Shown here: positions 1 through 6,432 of the stretch, in pieces
How the letters are laid out: every line of letters begins with the position of its first letter
How positions within the stretch are numbered: position 1 is the stretch's first letter
NCBI GenBank assembly: GCA_050725815.1
Contig: JBOHIG010000051.1
Span: forward strand, 1-13,148
Direction: 5' to 3'
DNA length: 13,148 nucleotides
Source: VAZQ01 sp050725815
GTDB lineage: Bacteria; Pseudomonadota; Alphaproteobacteria; Rhizobiales; Xanthobacteraceae
Notes under the pieces: model-generated
Told to the model about the DNA's origin: nothing
What the model saw: only the letters and a program-made list of their open reading frames with translations
The model's database searches: none
Position numbers and translations under genes: made by a program

Positions 1-156
1 CGTGGCATACTCGCATCCGGCAGGTGCGTCAGTGTGATCAGATCTCATCGTTGATCCTCAGGTGGGCTGGTGGTTGCAAACTCAACCTACCTCCTGACCA
101 CCTGCCACCCCATAGGATCTACGACACCCGCTTGCGCGGGGACGACGGTTCATTGA
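1..156. other. Upstream region of the macro-domain gene, no gene recognised
   Basis: No convincing coding region was found here on either strand. A 7-bp inverted repeat, CAGGTGG at 59-65 and CCACCTG at 98-104, has a long loop and is probably incidental. A tight hairpin at 127-140 (CCCGC, loop TTGC, GCGGG) lies just upstream of the macro-domain start. No clear -35/-10 promoter could be assigned. Confidence 0.4.
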
Positions 157-729
157 ATGATGCCGCGCATGAGCGGACAACCTCCCCTCCTTGCCGCCGA
201 AATCGGCGCAACGCGGCTGGAAATCTGCGTTGCAGACATCACGACGCTCAATGTCGACGCCATCGTCAACGCCGCCAATACGTCGCTGCGCGGCGGCGGC
301 GGGGTGGACGGCGCGATCCATCGCGCCGCCGGGCCGGAGCTGCTGGCCGAATGCAGGACGCTCGGCGGCTGCGCCACCGGCTCGGCCAAGATCACCCGCG
401 GCTACCGGCTCAAGGCGAAGCACGTCATCCATGCGGTCGGACCGGTCTGGGGCGGCGGGAGCCGCGACGAGGAGACACTGCTCGCCTCCTGCTATCGGAC
501 TTCGCTGGCGCTCGCGGCACAGCACAGGCTCGTCTCGATCGCATTTCCGGCGATCTCAACCGGCGTCTACCGCTTTCCCGCCGATCTCGCCGCGCGCATC
601 GCGGTCGGCACCGTGGCGTCGGAAGCCGCCGCCGCGCCGCGGGGGCTGACGTTGGCGGTGTTCTGCTGCTTCTCGCCCGACTCGGCGGAGCATCACAAGG
701 CGGCCTTCGGCGACTTGGGCCTTGCCTGA
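157..729 (+). CDS. Macro-domain protein, probable O-acetyl-ADP-ribose deacetylase (YmdB/MacroD type)
   Basis: This 190-residue protein is a single macro domain. Such domains bind ADP-ribose and, in the MacroD/YmdB class, hydrolyse O-acetyl-ADP-ribose or remove mono-ADP-ribose from proteins in the cytoplasm. Visible signatures are ADITTLNVDAIVNAAN (26-41), the glycine-rich GGGGVDGAIHRAAGP (46-60) with the Asp at 51 that matches the catalytic Asp of the class, the GGCATGSAKITRGY segment (70-83), and the phosphate-loop motif ISTGVYRFP (133-141). Length is normal for the family. The start is uncertain: ATG codons at 157, 160 and 169 are all in frame, and the ribosome-binding sequence is weak for each. 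It is the only plus-strand gene and converges on glk, so it is not part of the catabolic operon. Function beyond ADP-ribose hydrolysis cannot be told. Confidence 0.93.
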   Translation: MMPRMSGQPPLLAAEIGATRLEICVADITTLNVDAIVNAANTSLRGGGGVDGAIHRAAGPELLAECRTLGGCATGSAKITRGYRLKAKHVIHAVGPVWGGGSRDEETLLASCYRTSLALAAQHRLVSIAFPAISTGVYRFPADLAARIAVGTVASEAAAAPRGLTLAVFCCFSPDSAEHHKAAFGDLGLA

Positions 730-754
730 CTATCTTGCGTCGGTAGTGTCGTAG

Positions 755-843
755 CCCGGATGAGCCATAAGCGCGTCTACGCGCGTCTTCGACGCGCCAT
801 AAGCGCGTACGCGCGTCTTCGACGCGCTATGGCGAAATCCGGG
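755..843. repeat. Palindromic REP-like element with a loop expanded by a tandem repeat
   Basis: The outer arms CCCGGATGAGCCATA (755-769) and the complement of TATGGCGAAATCCGGG (828-843) pair almost completely. Between them sit two tandem units of 32 bp (765-796) and 30 bp (797-826). They are identical except for a 2-bp difference, and each is rich in short GCGCGT/ACGCGC dyads. The outer arms look like the GTAGCCCGGATGAGCGC...ATCCGGG repeats common between genes in Bradyrhizobium and relatives (from memory). It lies between the convergent macro and glk genes. Confidence 0.8.
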
Positions 844-871
844 ATCAGCGATGCCGAGCAGCAATGCCGAC

Positions 872-897
872 CCCGCATGTCGCTGCGCTCATGCGGG
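872..897. repeat. Perfect hairpin, second copy of a REP-like palindrome, 3' of glk
   Basis: CCCGCATG (872-879) and CATGCGGG (890-897) form a perfect 8-bp stem with a 10-base loop. On the minus strand it reads GTAGCCCGCATGAGCGCAGC, the same layout as the arms of the element at 755-843, so it is probably a sequence variant of that family. It begins 11 bases past the glk stop and could protect or end the glk message. There is no T-run, so it is not a classical terminator. Confidence 0.65.
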
Positions 898-908
898 CTA
901 CGCCTGCG

Positions 909-1850
909 TCAACTCAGCACGAGTTCATCCGCCAGCACCGCACAGCCGAGCAAGCCCGGTTCGCTGCGGCTCATGCGCAGCGTCGGAATGGTCTTCAACA
1001 ACGACTCGTAGGGTGGATGCGCCTCGAAGGCCGCGCGGAATTCCCGCTCGTCGATGAGCGGCGCCAGCCGCGACGCGACGCCGCCGGCAATATAGACGCC
1101 ACCGAAAGCCTTGAAGATCAGCGCAATGTCGCCGGCAAAGCGGCCGAGCAGGCGGACGAACATCTGCGCTACGAGCTTCGCCGTCTCGTCGCCGGCAAGC
1201 GCCGCCGCGACGATCGATTCCGGCGCCGGGTGATAGGTCGCGGGATCGACTGCGCGCGCGAGCCGCACGAGTCCCGGACCGGACAGGATCGTCTCCGCGC
1301 TGACCGCGCCATGTTCGGCCTGGAGCCGCGCAAACACTTCGACCTCGTCCGCGTCCTGCGGGCCGAACGAGGCATGGCCGCCTTCGCTCGACACCACGAA
1401 TAGCCGCCCCTCCACGGGCACCAGCGCCGCGACACCGAGCCCGGTGCCGGGACCGAGCACGACCCTCACGCCCTGACGCGGCGGCAGTCGCTCGCCCATG
1501 GCCAGCACGTCGTCGTCCTCGAGGCGTGACAGCGCCCAGCCGATCGCCTCGAAATCGTTGATGACGCGCAGCGGTGCAAATCCGAAGCGCCGCGCAAGCT
1601 CCGGCGGGCGGAATCGCCAGGCGCGGTTGGTCAGCTCGATCTCGTCGCGGCCATCGAGCGGCGCAGCGACAGCGAGCACCGCGGCATCCGGCCGCGCGCC
1701 GCTCTCATTCAGATAGCGCACGATTGCGCCCTCGAGATTTGCGACGCTGTCATTCTCGATGATGCGCGTGCGCTCCGGCCGCCCCGAGGGTCCCTTGAGC
1801 GCGAACCGCGAATTGGTGCCGCCGATATCGGCGAGAAGGACGGATTTCAC
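909..1850 (-). CDS. glk: Glucokinase (Glk, COG0837 type)
   Basis: Glucokinase phosphorylates glucose with ATP to glucose 6-phosphate in the cytoplasm. Counting from a TTG at 1871, the motifs are LLADIGGTNSRFAL (12-25, phosphate binding), INDFEAIGWAL (104-114, with Asp106 as the likely catalytic base), VLGPGTGLGVAAL (138-150), SSEGGHASFGP (161-171), SGPGL (197-201) and GGVYIAGGVA near the C terminus. All match the hexokinase-fold glucokinase family, not the ROK family, and the length is normal. I chose the GTG at 1850 (313 residues). It has AAGAGG nine bases upstream and starts the protein with MKSVLLADIGG, as in relatives, whereas the TTG at 1871 has only a crowded AAAAGGA next to it. It is the last gene of the minus-strand series. 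A 184-bp gap with two palindromes separates it from the CoA-transferase, so it probably has its own promoter and is not functionally tied to that module. Confidence 0.95.
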   Translation of the reverse strand: MKSVLLADIGGTNSRFALKGPSGRPERTRIIENDSVANLEGAIVRYLNESGARPDAAVLAVAAPLDGRDEIELTNRAWRFRPPELARRFGFAPLRVINDFEAIGWALSRLEDDDVLAMGERLPPRQGVRVVLGPGTGLGVAALVPVEGRLFVVSSEGGHASFGPQDADEVEVFARLQAEHGAVSAETILSGPGLVRLARAVDPATYHPAPESIVAAALAGDETAKLVAQMFVRLLGRFAGDIALIFKAFGGVYIAGGVASRLAPLIDEREFRAAFEAHPPYESLLKTIPTLRMSRSEPGLLGCAVLADELVLS

Positions 1851-1859
1851 GGGCCACAA

Positions 1860-1865
1860 CCTCTT
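1860..1865 (-). promoter_or_regulatory. Ribosome binding site deciding the glk start
   Basis: On the minus strand this reads AAGAGG, nine bases before the GTG at 1850. It supports that codon over the TTG at 1871, which would extend the protein by seven residues. Confidence 0.6.
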
Positions 1866-1926
1866 CGCCAATCCTTTTCACGGCCGCACACGCAACCGCA
1901 AGCCACAATCAAGCGCAAGCCATATT

Positions 1927-1967
1927 ACAGCGCGTGATTGCTTCAGGTTGAATCGCAATCACGCTGT
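1927..1967. repeat. Dyad repeat upstream of glk
   Basis: ACAGCGCGTGATTG (1927-1940) pairs with CAATCACGCTGT (1956-1967) apart from one extra CG in the left arm, with a 15-base loop. It lies between glk and the larger palindrome at 1982-2031. The gap 1872-2055 otherwise holds only a short direct repeat, CGCAAGCCA at 1897-1905 and 1914-1922. No firm promoter hexamers were seen. Confidence 0.7.
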
Positions 1968-1981
1968 ACATTGTGTTCCTT

Positions 1982-2031
1982 GAGCATGATCTTTGTCCGA
2001 AAAGTGGTTTCCACTTTTCGGGATCATGCTC
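1982..2031. repeat. Long palindrome of a Rhizobiales intergenic repeat family
   Basis: The outer arms GAGCATGATC (1982-1991) and GATCATGCTC (2022-2031) and the inner arms CGAAAAGTGG (1998-2007) and CCACTTTTCG (2011-2020) pair perfectly around a TTT loop. The few unpaired bases form an internal bulge. Very similar GAGCATGATC...CCACTTTTC palindromes are, from memory, scattered through Bradyrhizobium and related genomes. It lies 24 bases past the stop of the CoA-transferase gene, where it could act as a 3' stabilising structure, and upstream of glk. Confidence 0.85.
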
Positions 2032-2055
2032 TAATGCAGGACTCGCGCAGTCGGT

Positions 2056-3186
2056 TCAGCGTTTCGGCGCCATGAATTCGGCACGCACCGCTACCGTATG
2101 TTCGCCCAGCGCCGGCACCGCGCCGTAGCGCCGCGTCTCGCCGATGCGCCGAGCCGCCGGCGCCGGATAGTGCAATGGCCCCCCTGGCGTGCCGACCGCG
2201 ATGCGCCGCAGATGCGGGTGGCTGGCAAGATCGGCGGGCGTGCTGACGCGCGCGAAGGCGATGTCGGCGGCGGCGAGCTTTTCCGTCATGACGGCGGCAT
2301 CGTGCGCGGCGAACACCAAGCCGACACGGGCGTCGGTCTCGGCGCGGCGCTTGACCCGCTCGACATTGGTGGCGAAGTCCGGATCGGCTGCAAGCCTGGA
2401 ATCGTCCATCACCTTCTCCGCCAGCACGCGCCATTCGCGGTCGCTCTGAATAGAAATCAGCATGTCGACGCCGTCCTTGCACCTAAACACGCCGTAGGGC
2501 GCGATCGAGGTGTGCGCGAGGCCGAGCCGCTGTGGCGGCTTCCCGCCTTCCTGTTGCAGCAGCGGCACCGTCATCCAGTCGGCGATGGCGTCGAACAGCG
2601 AGACGCCGAGCGCCGCCCCCTCGCCGGTCTTCTCCCGCACCATCAGCGCCTCCAGGATCGCTTCATAGGCGTACATGCCGGAGGCGATGTCGCAGACCGA
2701 CACGCCGACGCGCGCCGGCGCATCGGGCGAGCCGGTCACCGACGACAGGCCGGCGTCGGCCTGGATGAGGAGATCGTAGGCCTTGCGCTGCGCGTAAGGA
2801 CCTTCCTCGCCATAGCCCGAGATCGAACAGACGATCAGCCCCGGATAGGCGCGGCGCAGCCGCTCGACGGCGAAGCCGAGCTTCGCGGAGGCGCCCGGCT
2901 TGAGGTTCTGCACGAACACGTCGGCGCGTGCGAGCATGGCTTCGAGCAGCGCCTTGTCGCCGGCCTTGGTGAGATCGAGGACGGCGGATTCCTTGCCACG
3001 GTTGAGCCAGACGAAATAGCTCGCCTGGCCGGCGGCGACGTCGTCGTAGCCGCGCGCAAAATCGCCTTCCGGCCGCTCGATCTTGATGACGCGCGCGCCG
3101 GCGTCGGCGAGACGGCAGGTGCACATCGGCGCGGCGACGGCCTGCTCAAGCGCGACGACGAGGATGCCGGAGAGCGGGAGCGTCAT
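2056..3186 (-). CDS. CaiB/BaiF-type (class III) CoA-transferase
   Basis: This 376-residue protein belongs to the family III CoA-transferases, which move CoA between carboxylic acids through an aspartyl-CoA intermediate in the cytoplasm. Evidence includes the N-terminal LSGILVVALEQAVAAP (5-20), the ADAGARVIKIERPEGDFAR block (27-45), LNRGKES (61-67), SISGYGEEGPYAQRKAYDLLIQA (121-143) and VGVSVCDIASGMYAYEAIL (160-178). Asp166 in the last block aligns with the catalytic aspartate (Asp169 of formyl-CoA transferase). Length is near normal. The ATG at 3186 has AAGGA about five bases upstream. It follows the acyl-CoA dehydrogenase gene across 228 bases that hold a palindromic element. It probably activates the acid that the SDR, MaoC and dehydrogenase proteins process, or recycles the CoA. 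The substrate cannot be read from sequence. Confidence 0.93.
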   Translation of the reverse strand: MTLPLSGILVVALEQAVAAPMCTCRLADAGARVIKIERPEGDFARGYDDVAAGQASYFVWLNRGKESAVLDLTKAGDKALLEAMLARADVFVQNLKPGASAKLGFAVERLRRAYPGLIVCSISGYGEEGPYAQRKAYDLLIQADAGLSSVTGSPDAPARVGVSVCDIASGMYAYEAILEALMVREKTGEGAALGVSLFDAIADWMTVPLLQQEGGKPPQRLGLAHTSIAPYGVFRCKDGVDMLISIQSDREWRVLAEKVMDDSRLAADPDFATNVERVKRRAETDARVGLVFAAHDAAVMTEKLAAADIAFARVSTPADLASHPHLRRIAVGTPGGPLHYPAPAARRIGETRRYGAVPALGEHTVAVRAEFMAPKR

Positions 3187-3239
3187 TTCGTTCCTTGTGT
3201 TGCGTCCGAGCCCATGCGGATCGACGAACTCTGCGGGCT

Positions 3240-3333
3240 CCCTCTCCCATTGGGAGAGGGGTGGGGTGAGGGGTTACGGACTCTCGAAGGCTCGAACCCC
3301 CTCACCCCAACCCTCTCCCCTGCGGGGAGAGGG
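3240..3333. repeat. Composite cruciform-type palindromic element (CCCTC family), copy 1
   Basis: A hairpin at 3240-3260 (CCCTCTCCCA/TGGGAGAGGG), a stem TGGGGTGAGGGG (3262-3273) paired with CCCCTCACCCCA (3298-3309), and a second hairpin at 3311-3333 (CCCTCTCCCC/GGGGAGAGGG) form one nested palindrome. The centre, about 24 bases, is unique. It lies between the acyl-CoA dehydrogenase and CoA-transferase genes. The rest of the 228-base gap, 3187-3239 and 3334-3414, shows nothing else recognisable. The same architecture recurs at 7564-7692 and 9884-10137. Confidence 0.85.
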
Positions 3334-3414
3334 AGTGCGCCGAATTCGCGGCGCCGACTCGAGACACATTCAACTAAGCACCGTCGCCTACCATCTTCAG
3401 TAACTGTGGGTGGT

Positions 3415-4581
3415 TCAATACGACCTTGGCAGGCCCAGCACATGCTCGGCGATGTAGGACAGAATCAGGTTGGTCGAGATCGGCGCCACCTGATAGAGCC
3501 GCGTCTCGCGGAACTTGCGTTCGATGTCGAATTCCTCCGCGAAGCCGAAACCGCCGTGGGTCTGCACGCACATCTCCGCCGCGGCCCAGGAGGCGTCGGC
3601 GGCTGCGAGCTTCGCCATATTGGCCTCGGCGCCGCAATCGCGCCCGGCGTCGTAGAGTGTCACCGCCTCGCGCACCATCAGCTCGGCTGCGCGCATCTGC
3701 GCATAGGCGCGCGCGATCGGGAACTGCACGCCCTGGTTCTCGCCGATCGGACGCCCGAAGACGCTGCGCTCGCGCGCATAGGCCGTGGCCTTCTCGATGA
3801 ACCATTTGGCGTCGCCGATGCATTCGGCGGCGATCAGGATGCGCTCCGCATTCATGCCGGCGAGGATGTAGCGGAACCCCTCGCCTTCCTCGCCGATCAG
3901 GTTGTCCGCCGGCACGCGCGTGCCGTCGAAGAATACCTCGGTGGTGGCGTGGTTCATCATGGTGCGGATCGGCCGCACGCTGAGACCGTTGGCGGCGCGC
4001 ATGTCGAGAAGAAACACCGAGAGGCCGCCGGTGCGGCTCTTCGCCTGCTCGCGCGGCGTGGTGCGCGCGAGCAGCAGCATGAGGTCGGAATGCTCGGCGC
4101 GCGAGGTCCAGATCTTCTGGCCGTTGACCACGTAGGCGTCGCCGTCGCGCACAGCGGCGGTGCGCAAGCTGAGCGTGTCGGTGCCCGAGGTCGGCTCGGT
4201 GACACCGAAGGCTTGCAGGCGAAGTTCGCCCCGGGCGATCGGCGCCAGCCATTGCTGCTTCTGCGCGTCGCTGCCATGACGCAGCAGCGTACCCATTGTG
4301 TACATCTGGGCGTGACATGCGGCGCCGTTGCAGCCGGAGGTGTGGATCTCCTCCATGATCGCCGCCGCCGCGGCGAGCGGCAGCCCGCTGCCGCCGTACT
4401 GCTCAGGGATCAGCGCCGCGAGGAAGCCGGCATTGGTGAGCGCCGCAACGAATTCGGCCGGATAGGCGCGGTCGCGGTCGAGCGCGCGCCAGTATTCGCC
4501 GGGGAAGCCTTCGCACAGCGCCCGCACGGATTCGCGCACCTGGGCGAGGTCGTCGGCCGCGTGATGGTCGGTGTCCGCCAT
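3415..4581 (-). CDS. Acyl-CoA dehydrogenase with the catalytic Glu in the helix-G position
   Basis: This 388-residue flavoprotein introduces an alpha-beta double bond into an acyl-CoA and passes electrons to ETF. Landmarks are an N-terminal helical part (1-120), FGVTEPTSGTD (125-135, FAD contact), GQKIWTS (154-160), and the C-terminal helical domain with RSVFGRPIGENQGVQFPIA (272-290) and QTHGGFGFAEEFDIER (340-355). The usual catalytic glutamate of short- and medium-chain enzymes (IYEGTS block) is absent; the matching segment reads RLYQVAPISTN (361-371). Instead Glu246 in GMNAERILIA (242-251) aligns with Glu254 of isovaleryl-CoA dehydrogenase (LDLERLVLA). This suggests a branched- or long-chain-like substrate. 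The start lies seven bases past the stop of the MaoC gene, so the two are surely co-transcribed. The substrate is not determined. Confidence 0.94.
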   Translation of the reverse strand: MADTDHHAADDLAQVRESVRALCEGFPGEYWRALDRDRAYPAEFVAALTNAGFLAALIPEQYGGSGLPLAAAAAIMEEIHTSGCNGAACHAQMYTMGTLLRHGSDAQKQQWLAPIARGELRLQAFGVTEPTSGTDTLSLRTAAVRDGDAYVVNGQKIWTSRAEHSDLMLLLARTTPREQAKSRTGGLSVFLLDMRAANGLSVRPIRTMMNHATTEVFFDGTRVPADNLIGEEGEGFRYILAGMNAERILIAAECIGDAKWFIEKATAYARERSVFGRPIGENQGVQFPIARAYAQMRAAELMVREAVTLYDAGRDCGAEANMAKLAAADASWAAAEMCVQTHGGFGFAEEFDIERKFRETRLYQVAPISTNLILSYIAEHVLGLPRSY

Positions 4582-4588
4582 GCGGCGA

Positions 4589-5449
4589 CTATAGCGCGAT
4601 TTCGGCGCGGCCGTTGTTGAGCGCGATCACGTCGCGCTCGGCCACCCGGACGCGGAAGCTCACCACCGCGCCGTCGCACCACAGCTCGGTGCGGATGGTC
4701 TCGCCCGGAAACACCGGGGCCGAGAAGCGCCCGGCAATAGCCATGAGCCGGGCCGGGTCGTAGCCGCAAAGGCTCTTGACGATGGCGTGGCCGGCGATCC
4801 CGAAGGTCGCCAGCCCGTGCAGGATCGGCCGCGGGAAGCCCGCGGCCTTCGCCACCGCAGGGTCGGCGTGCAGCGGGTTCGCATCCGCGCTCAGGCGATA
4901 GATCAGCGCCGTCTCCGGCCGGGTCGGCAGGTCGCAGACGAGGTCGGGGGCGCGCTCCGGGATCGGATGCACCGGGCGCTGCTCGCGCGGCGGGCCGCCG
5001 AAGCCGCCGTCGCCGCGGCAGAACGTCGTCTGCACGATGGTCGCGATCCGCTCGCCGCTTGCCTGGTCCTCGATGGCGCGCTCGGCATAGAGTACGGCGC
5101 CGCGGCCCTCGCCCTTGTCGATCACGTCGATGACGCGGGTCCGGTTGCGGACGGTCCCGCGCGGCGCGAGCGGACGGTGCAGGCGCAGGTCGTACTCGCC
5201 CGCCACCACCTTGACCCAGTCGATGCCGGTGTCGAGCTCCTTCACCCACAGGCCTGGATAGCCGATCACCGCGGCCATCGTCGGCAGCACCTTGAGGTTT
5301 TTCTCGTAGACGAAGGCAAGCTGCTGTTCGTCCAGCGGATCGAGCCCGAGGCCAAGCCCGAGCGCATAGAGCATGCAGTCCTTGGGACCGTAGCTCTGCT
5401 CGACATCGGGAATTTTCAGCGACAGAAGCTTGTCGTAATCGATGGGCAT
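4589..5449 (-). CDS. MaoC-like double-hotdog enoyl-CoA hydratase 2
   Basis: This 286-residue protein has two hotdog repeats, as in MFE-2 hydratase-2 domains and MaoC proteins, which add water to trans-2-enoyl-CoA to give the (R)-3-hydroxyacyl-CoA. The C-terminal half has the family signature YRLSADANPLHADPAVAKAAG (184-204) with Asp189, Asn191 and His194, followed by PILHGLATFG (208-217). The N-terminal half has LYALGLGLG (27-35) and VLPTMAAVIGYPG (54-66), typical of the non-catalytic substrate-binding hotdog. The usual Gly before the catalytic Asp (SGD) is Ala here (SAD). The ATG at 5449 shares its A with the TGA of the SDR gene (TGATG), which indicates translational coupling. The open frame runs on upstream to 6016, but that part lies inside the SDR gene and is not part of this protein. 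Confidence 0.94.
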   Translation of the reverse strand: MPIDYDKLLSLKIPDVEQSYGPKDCMLYALGLGLGLDPLDEQQLAFVYEKNLKVLPTMAAVIGYPGLWVKELDTGIDWVKVVAGEYDLRLHRPLAPRGTVRNRTRVIDVIDKGEGRGAVLYAERAIEDQASGERIATIVQTTFCRGDGGFGGPPREQRPVHPIPERAPDLVCDLPTRPETALIYRLSADANPLHADPAVAKAAGFPRPILHGLATFGIAGHAIVKSLCGYDPARLMAIAGRFSAPVFPGETIRTELWCDGAVVSFRVRVAERDVIALNNGRAEIAL

Positions 5450-6363
5450 CACACCGGATCCCAGGAGAACACGTCGCCGGAGCGCTCGAGCGGCGTGAGC
5501 GAGGGGCCGAACGCGCCCTTGAGCTGCTGGTCGAGCTGTTGCGGCGTCCAGCCCTCCGAGCGATGCAGGGTGCGCACCGGGCGCGGCTGGTCGAACAGGT
5601 AGACCTCGTTGTTGCGCACGCCGAAGATCTGCCCGGTGATGCCTTCGGCGCGGTCGGACGCCAGATAGACCACAAGCGGCGCGATCTTTTCCGGCGTCAT
5701 CTGCTGGAACAGCGCGACGCGCTTCTTCTCGGCTTCGCTTTCGGCCGGGATCGAATCGATCATGCGCGTCCAGGCGAACGGCGCGATGCAGTTCGAGCGC
5801 ACCTTGAAGCGCGCCATGTCGAGCGCGATGGCGCGCGAAAGGCCGACGATGCCGAACTTCGCCGCCATGTAGTTGGCCTGCCCGAAATTGCCGACCAGCG
5901 CCGATGTCGAGGTCATGTGCACGAAGGCGCCGGAGCTCTGCTCGCGGAAATGCCCCGCGCAGGCGCGGCTGAGATTGAACGAGCCGTTCAGGTGAACGTC
6001 GAGCACGTCCTTCCAATCCGACCAGCTCATCTTGTGGAAGATGACGTCGCGCAGGATGCCGGCATTGTTGACGAGGATGTCGACGCGTCCGAAGGCGCCG
6101 AGCGCGGCCTTCACGATCTCGTCGGCATTCTTCGGCTCGGCGATGGAGAGCGTCGAGGCGATGGCCTCGCCGCCGGCTTGCTTGATCTCATCGACGACTT
6201 GCTGCGCGGGCCCGGCGTCGGCGCCCGCGCCTTGCAGGCTTGCGCCGACGTCGCAGACCACGACCTTGGCGCCTTCGGTGGCGAGCCCGACCGCGATGCC
6301 GCGTCCGATGCCGCGCGCCGCGCCGGTGACGATGGCGACCTTGCCGCTGACGATGCCTGGCAT
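5449..6363 (-). CDS. Short-chain dehydrogenase, MFE-2-type (3R)-hydroxyacyl-CoA dehydrogenase
   Basis: A classical SDR of 304 residues with the NAD(P)-binding motif TGAARGIG (13-20), an acidic residue Asp38 in VVVCDVG pointing to NAD, NNAG (99-102), and the catalytic Ser152, Tyr165 and Lys169. The stretch GNFGQANYMAAKFGIVGLS (158-176), the ILRD after NNAG, and the long C-terminal part beyond residue 250 resemble the dehydrogenase domain of peroxisomal multifunctional enzyme 2 (HSD17B4). With the coupled MaoC protein it would reconstitute the two catalytic steps of MFE-2: hydration, then oxidation of the (3R)-hydroxyacyl-CoA. The ATG at 6363 has AGGGA seven bases upstream. The gene follows the first YxjG-like gene after 69 bases containing a strong hairpin. 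The substrate is unknown. A generic oxidoreductase role is possible but less likely given its neighbours. Confidence 0.93.
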   Translation of the reverse strand: MPGIVSGKVAIVTGAARGIGRGIAVGLATEGAKVVVCDVGASLQGAGADAGPAQQVVDEIKQAGGEAIASTLSIAEPKNADEIVKAALGAFGRVDILVNNAGILRDVIFHKMSWSDWKDVLDVHLNGSFNLSRACAGHFREQSSGAFVHMTSTSALVGNFGQANYMAAKFGIVGLSRAIALDMARFKVRSNCIAPFAWTRMIDSIPAESEAEKKRVALFQQMTPEKIAPLVVYLASDRAEGITGQIFGVRNNEVYLFDQPRPVRTLHRSEGWTPQQLDQQLKGAFGPSLTPLERSGDVFSWDPV

Positions 6364-6408
6364 TCAGATATCCCTGTTGATACGTCGCTGCGGTATCGCT
6401 TGCTTCAT

Positions 6409-6431
6409 CCCTCCCCGCTTCGCGGGGAGGG
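6409..6431. repeat. Solo CCCTCCCC hairpin between a YxjG-like gene and the SDR gene
   Basis: CCCTCCCCGC (6409-6418) and GCGGGGAGGG (6422-6431) form a perfect 10-bp stem with a 3-base loop. It starts one base after the TGA of the YxjG-like gene on the minus strand. It matches one end hairpin of the composite elements elsewhere in the window. It could lower read-through or stabilise the upstream message. There is no T-run. Confidence 0.8.
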
Positions 6432-6432
6432 A

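Noticed and set aside
765..826. Possible CRISPR-like repeat pair
   Set aside because: The two units are directly adjacent with no spacer and lie inside a REP-like palindrome.
2098..4620. Plus-strand open frame of 840 codons across the CoA-transferase and acyl-CoA dehydrogenase genes
   Set aside because: It runs antisense to two clear enzyme genes and through the palindrome at 3240-3333; its composition (rich in Arg, Gly, His) is that of a shadow frame in high-GC DNA.
5450..6016. N-terminal extension of the MaoC frame to 475 residues
   Set aside because: The extra part lies inside the SDR gene in another frame. The ATG at 5449 overlaps the SDR stop and gives the normal double-hotdog length.
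6409..6431. Classical rho-independent terminator after the first YxjG-like gene
   Set aside because: The stem is strong but no T-run follows on the minus strand, and the same hairpin recurs as the end of the composite repeats.
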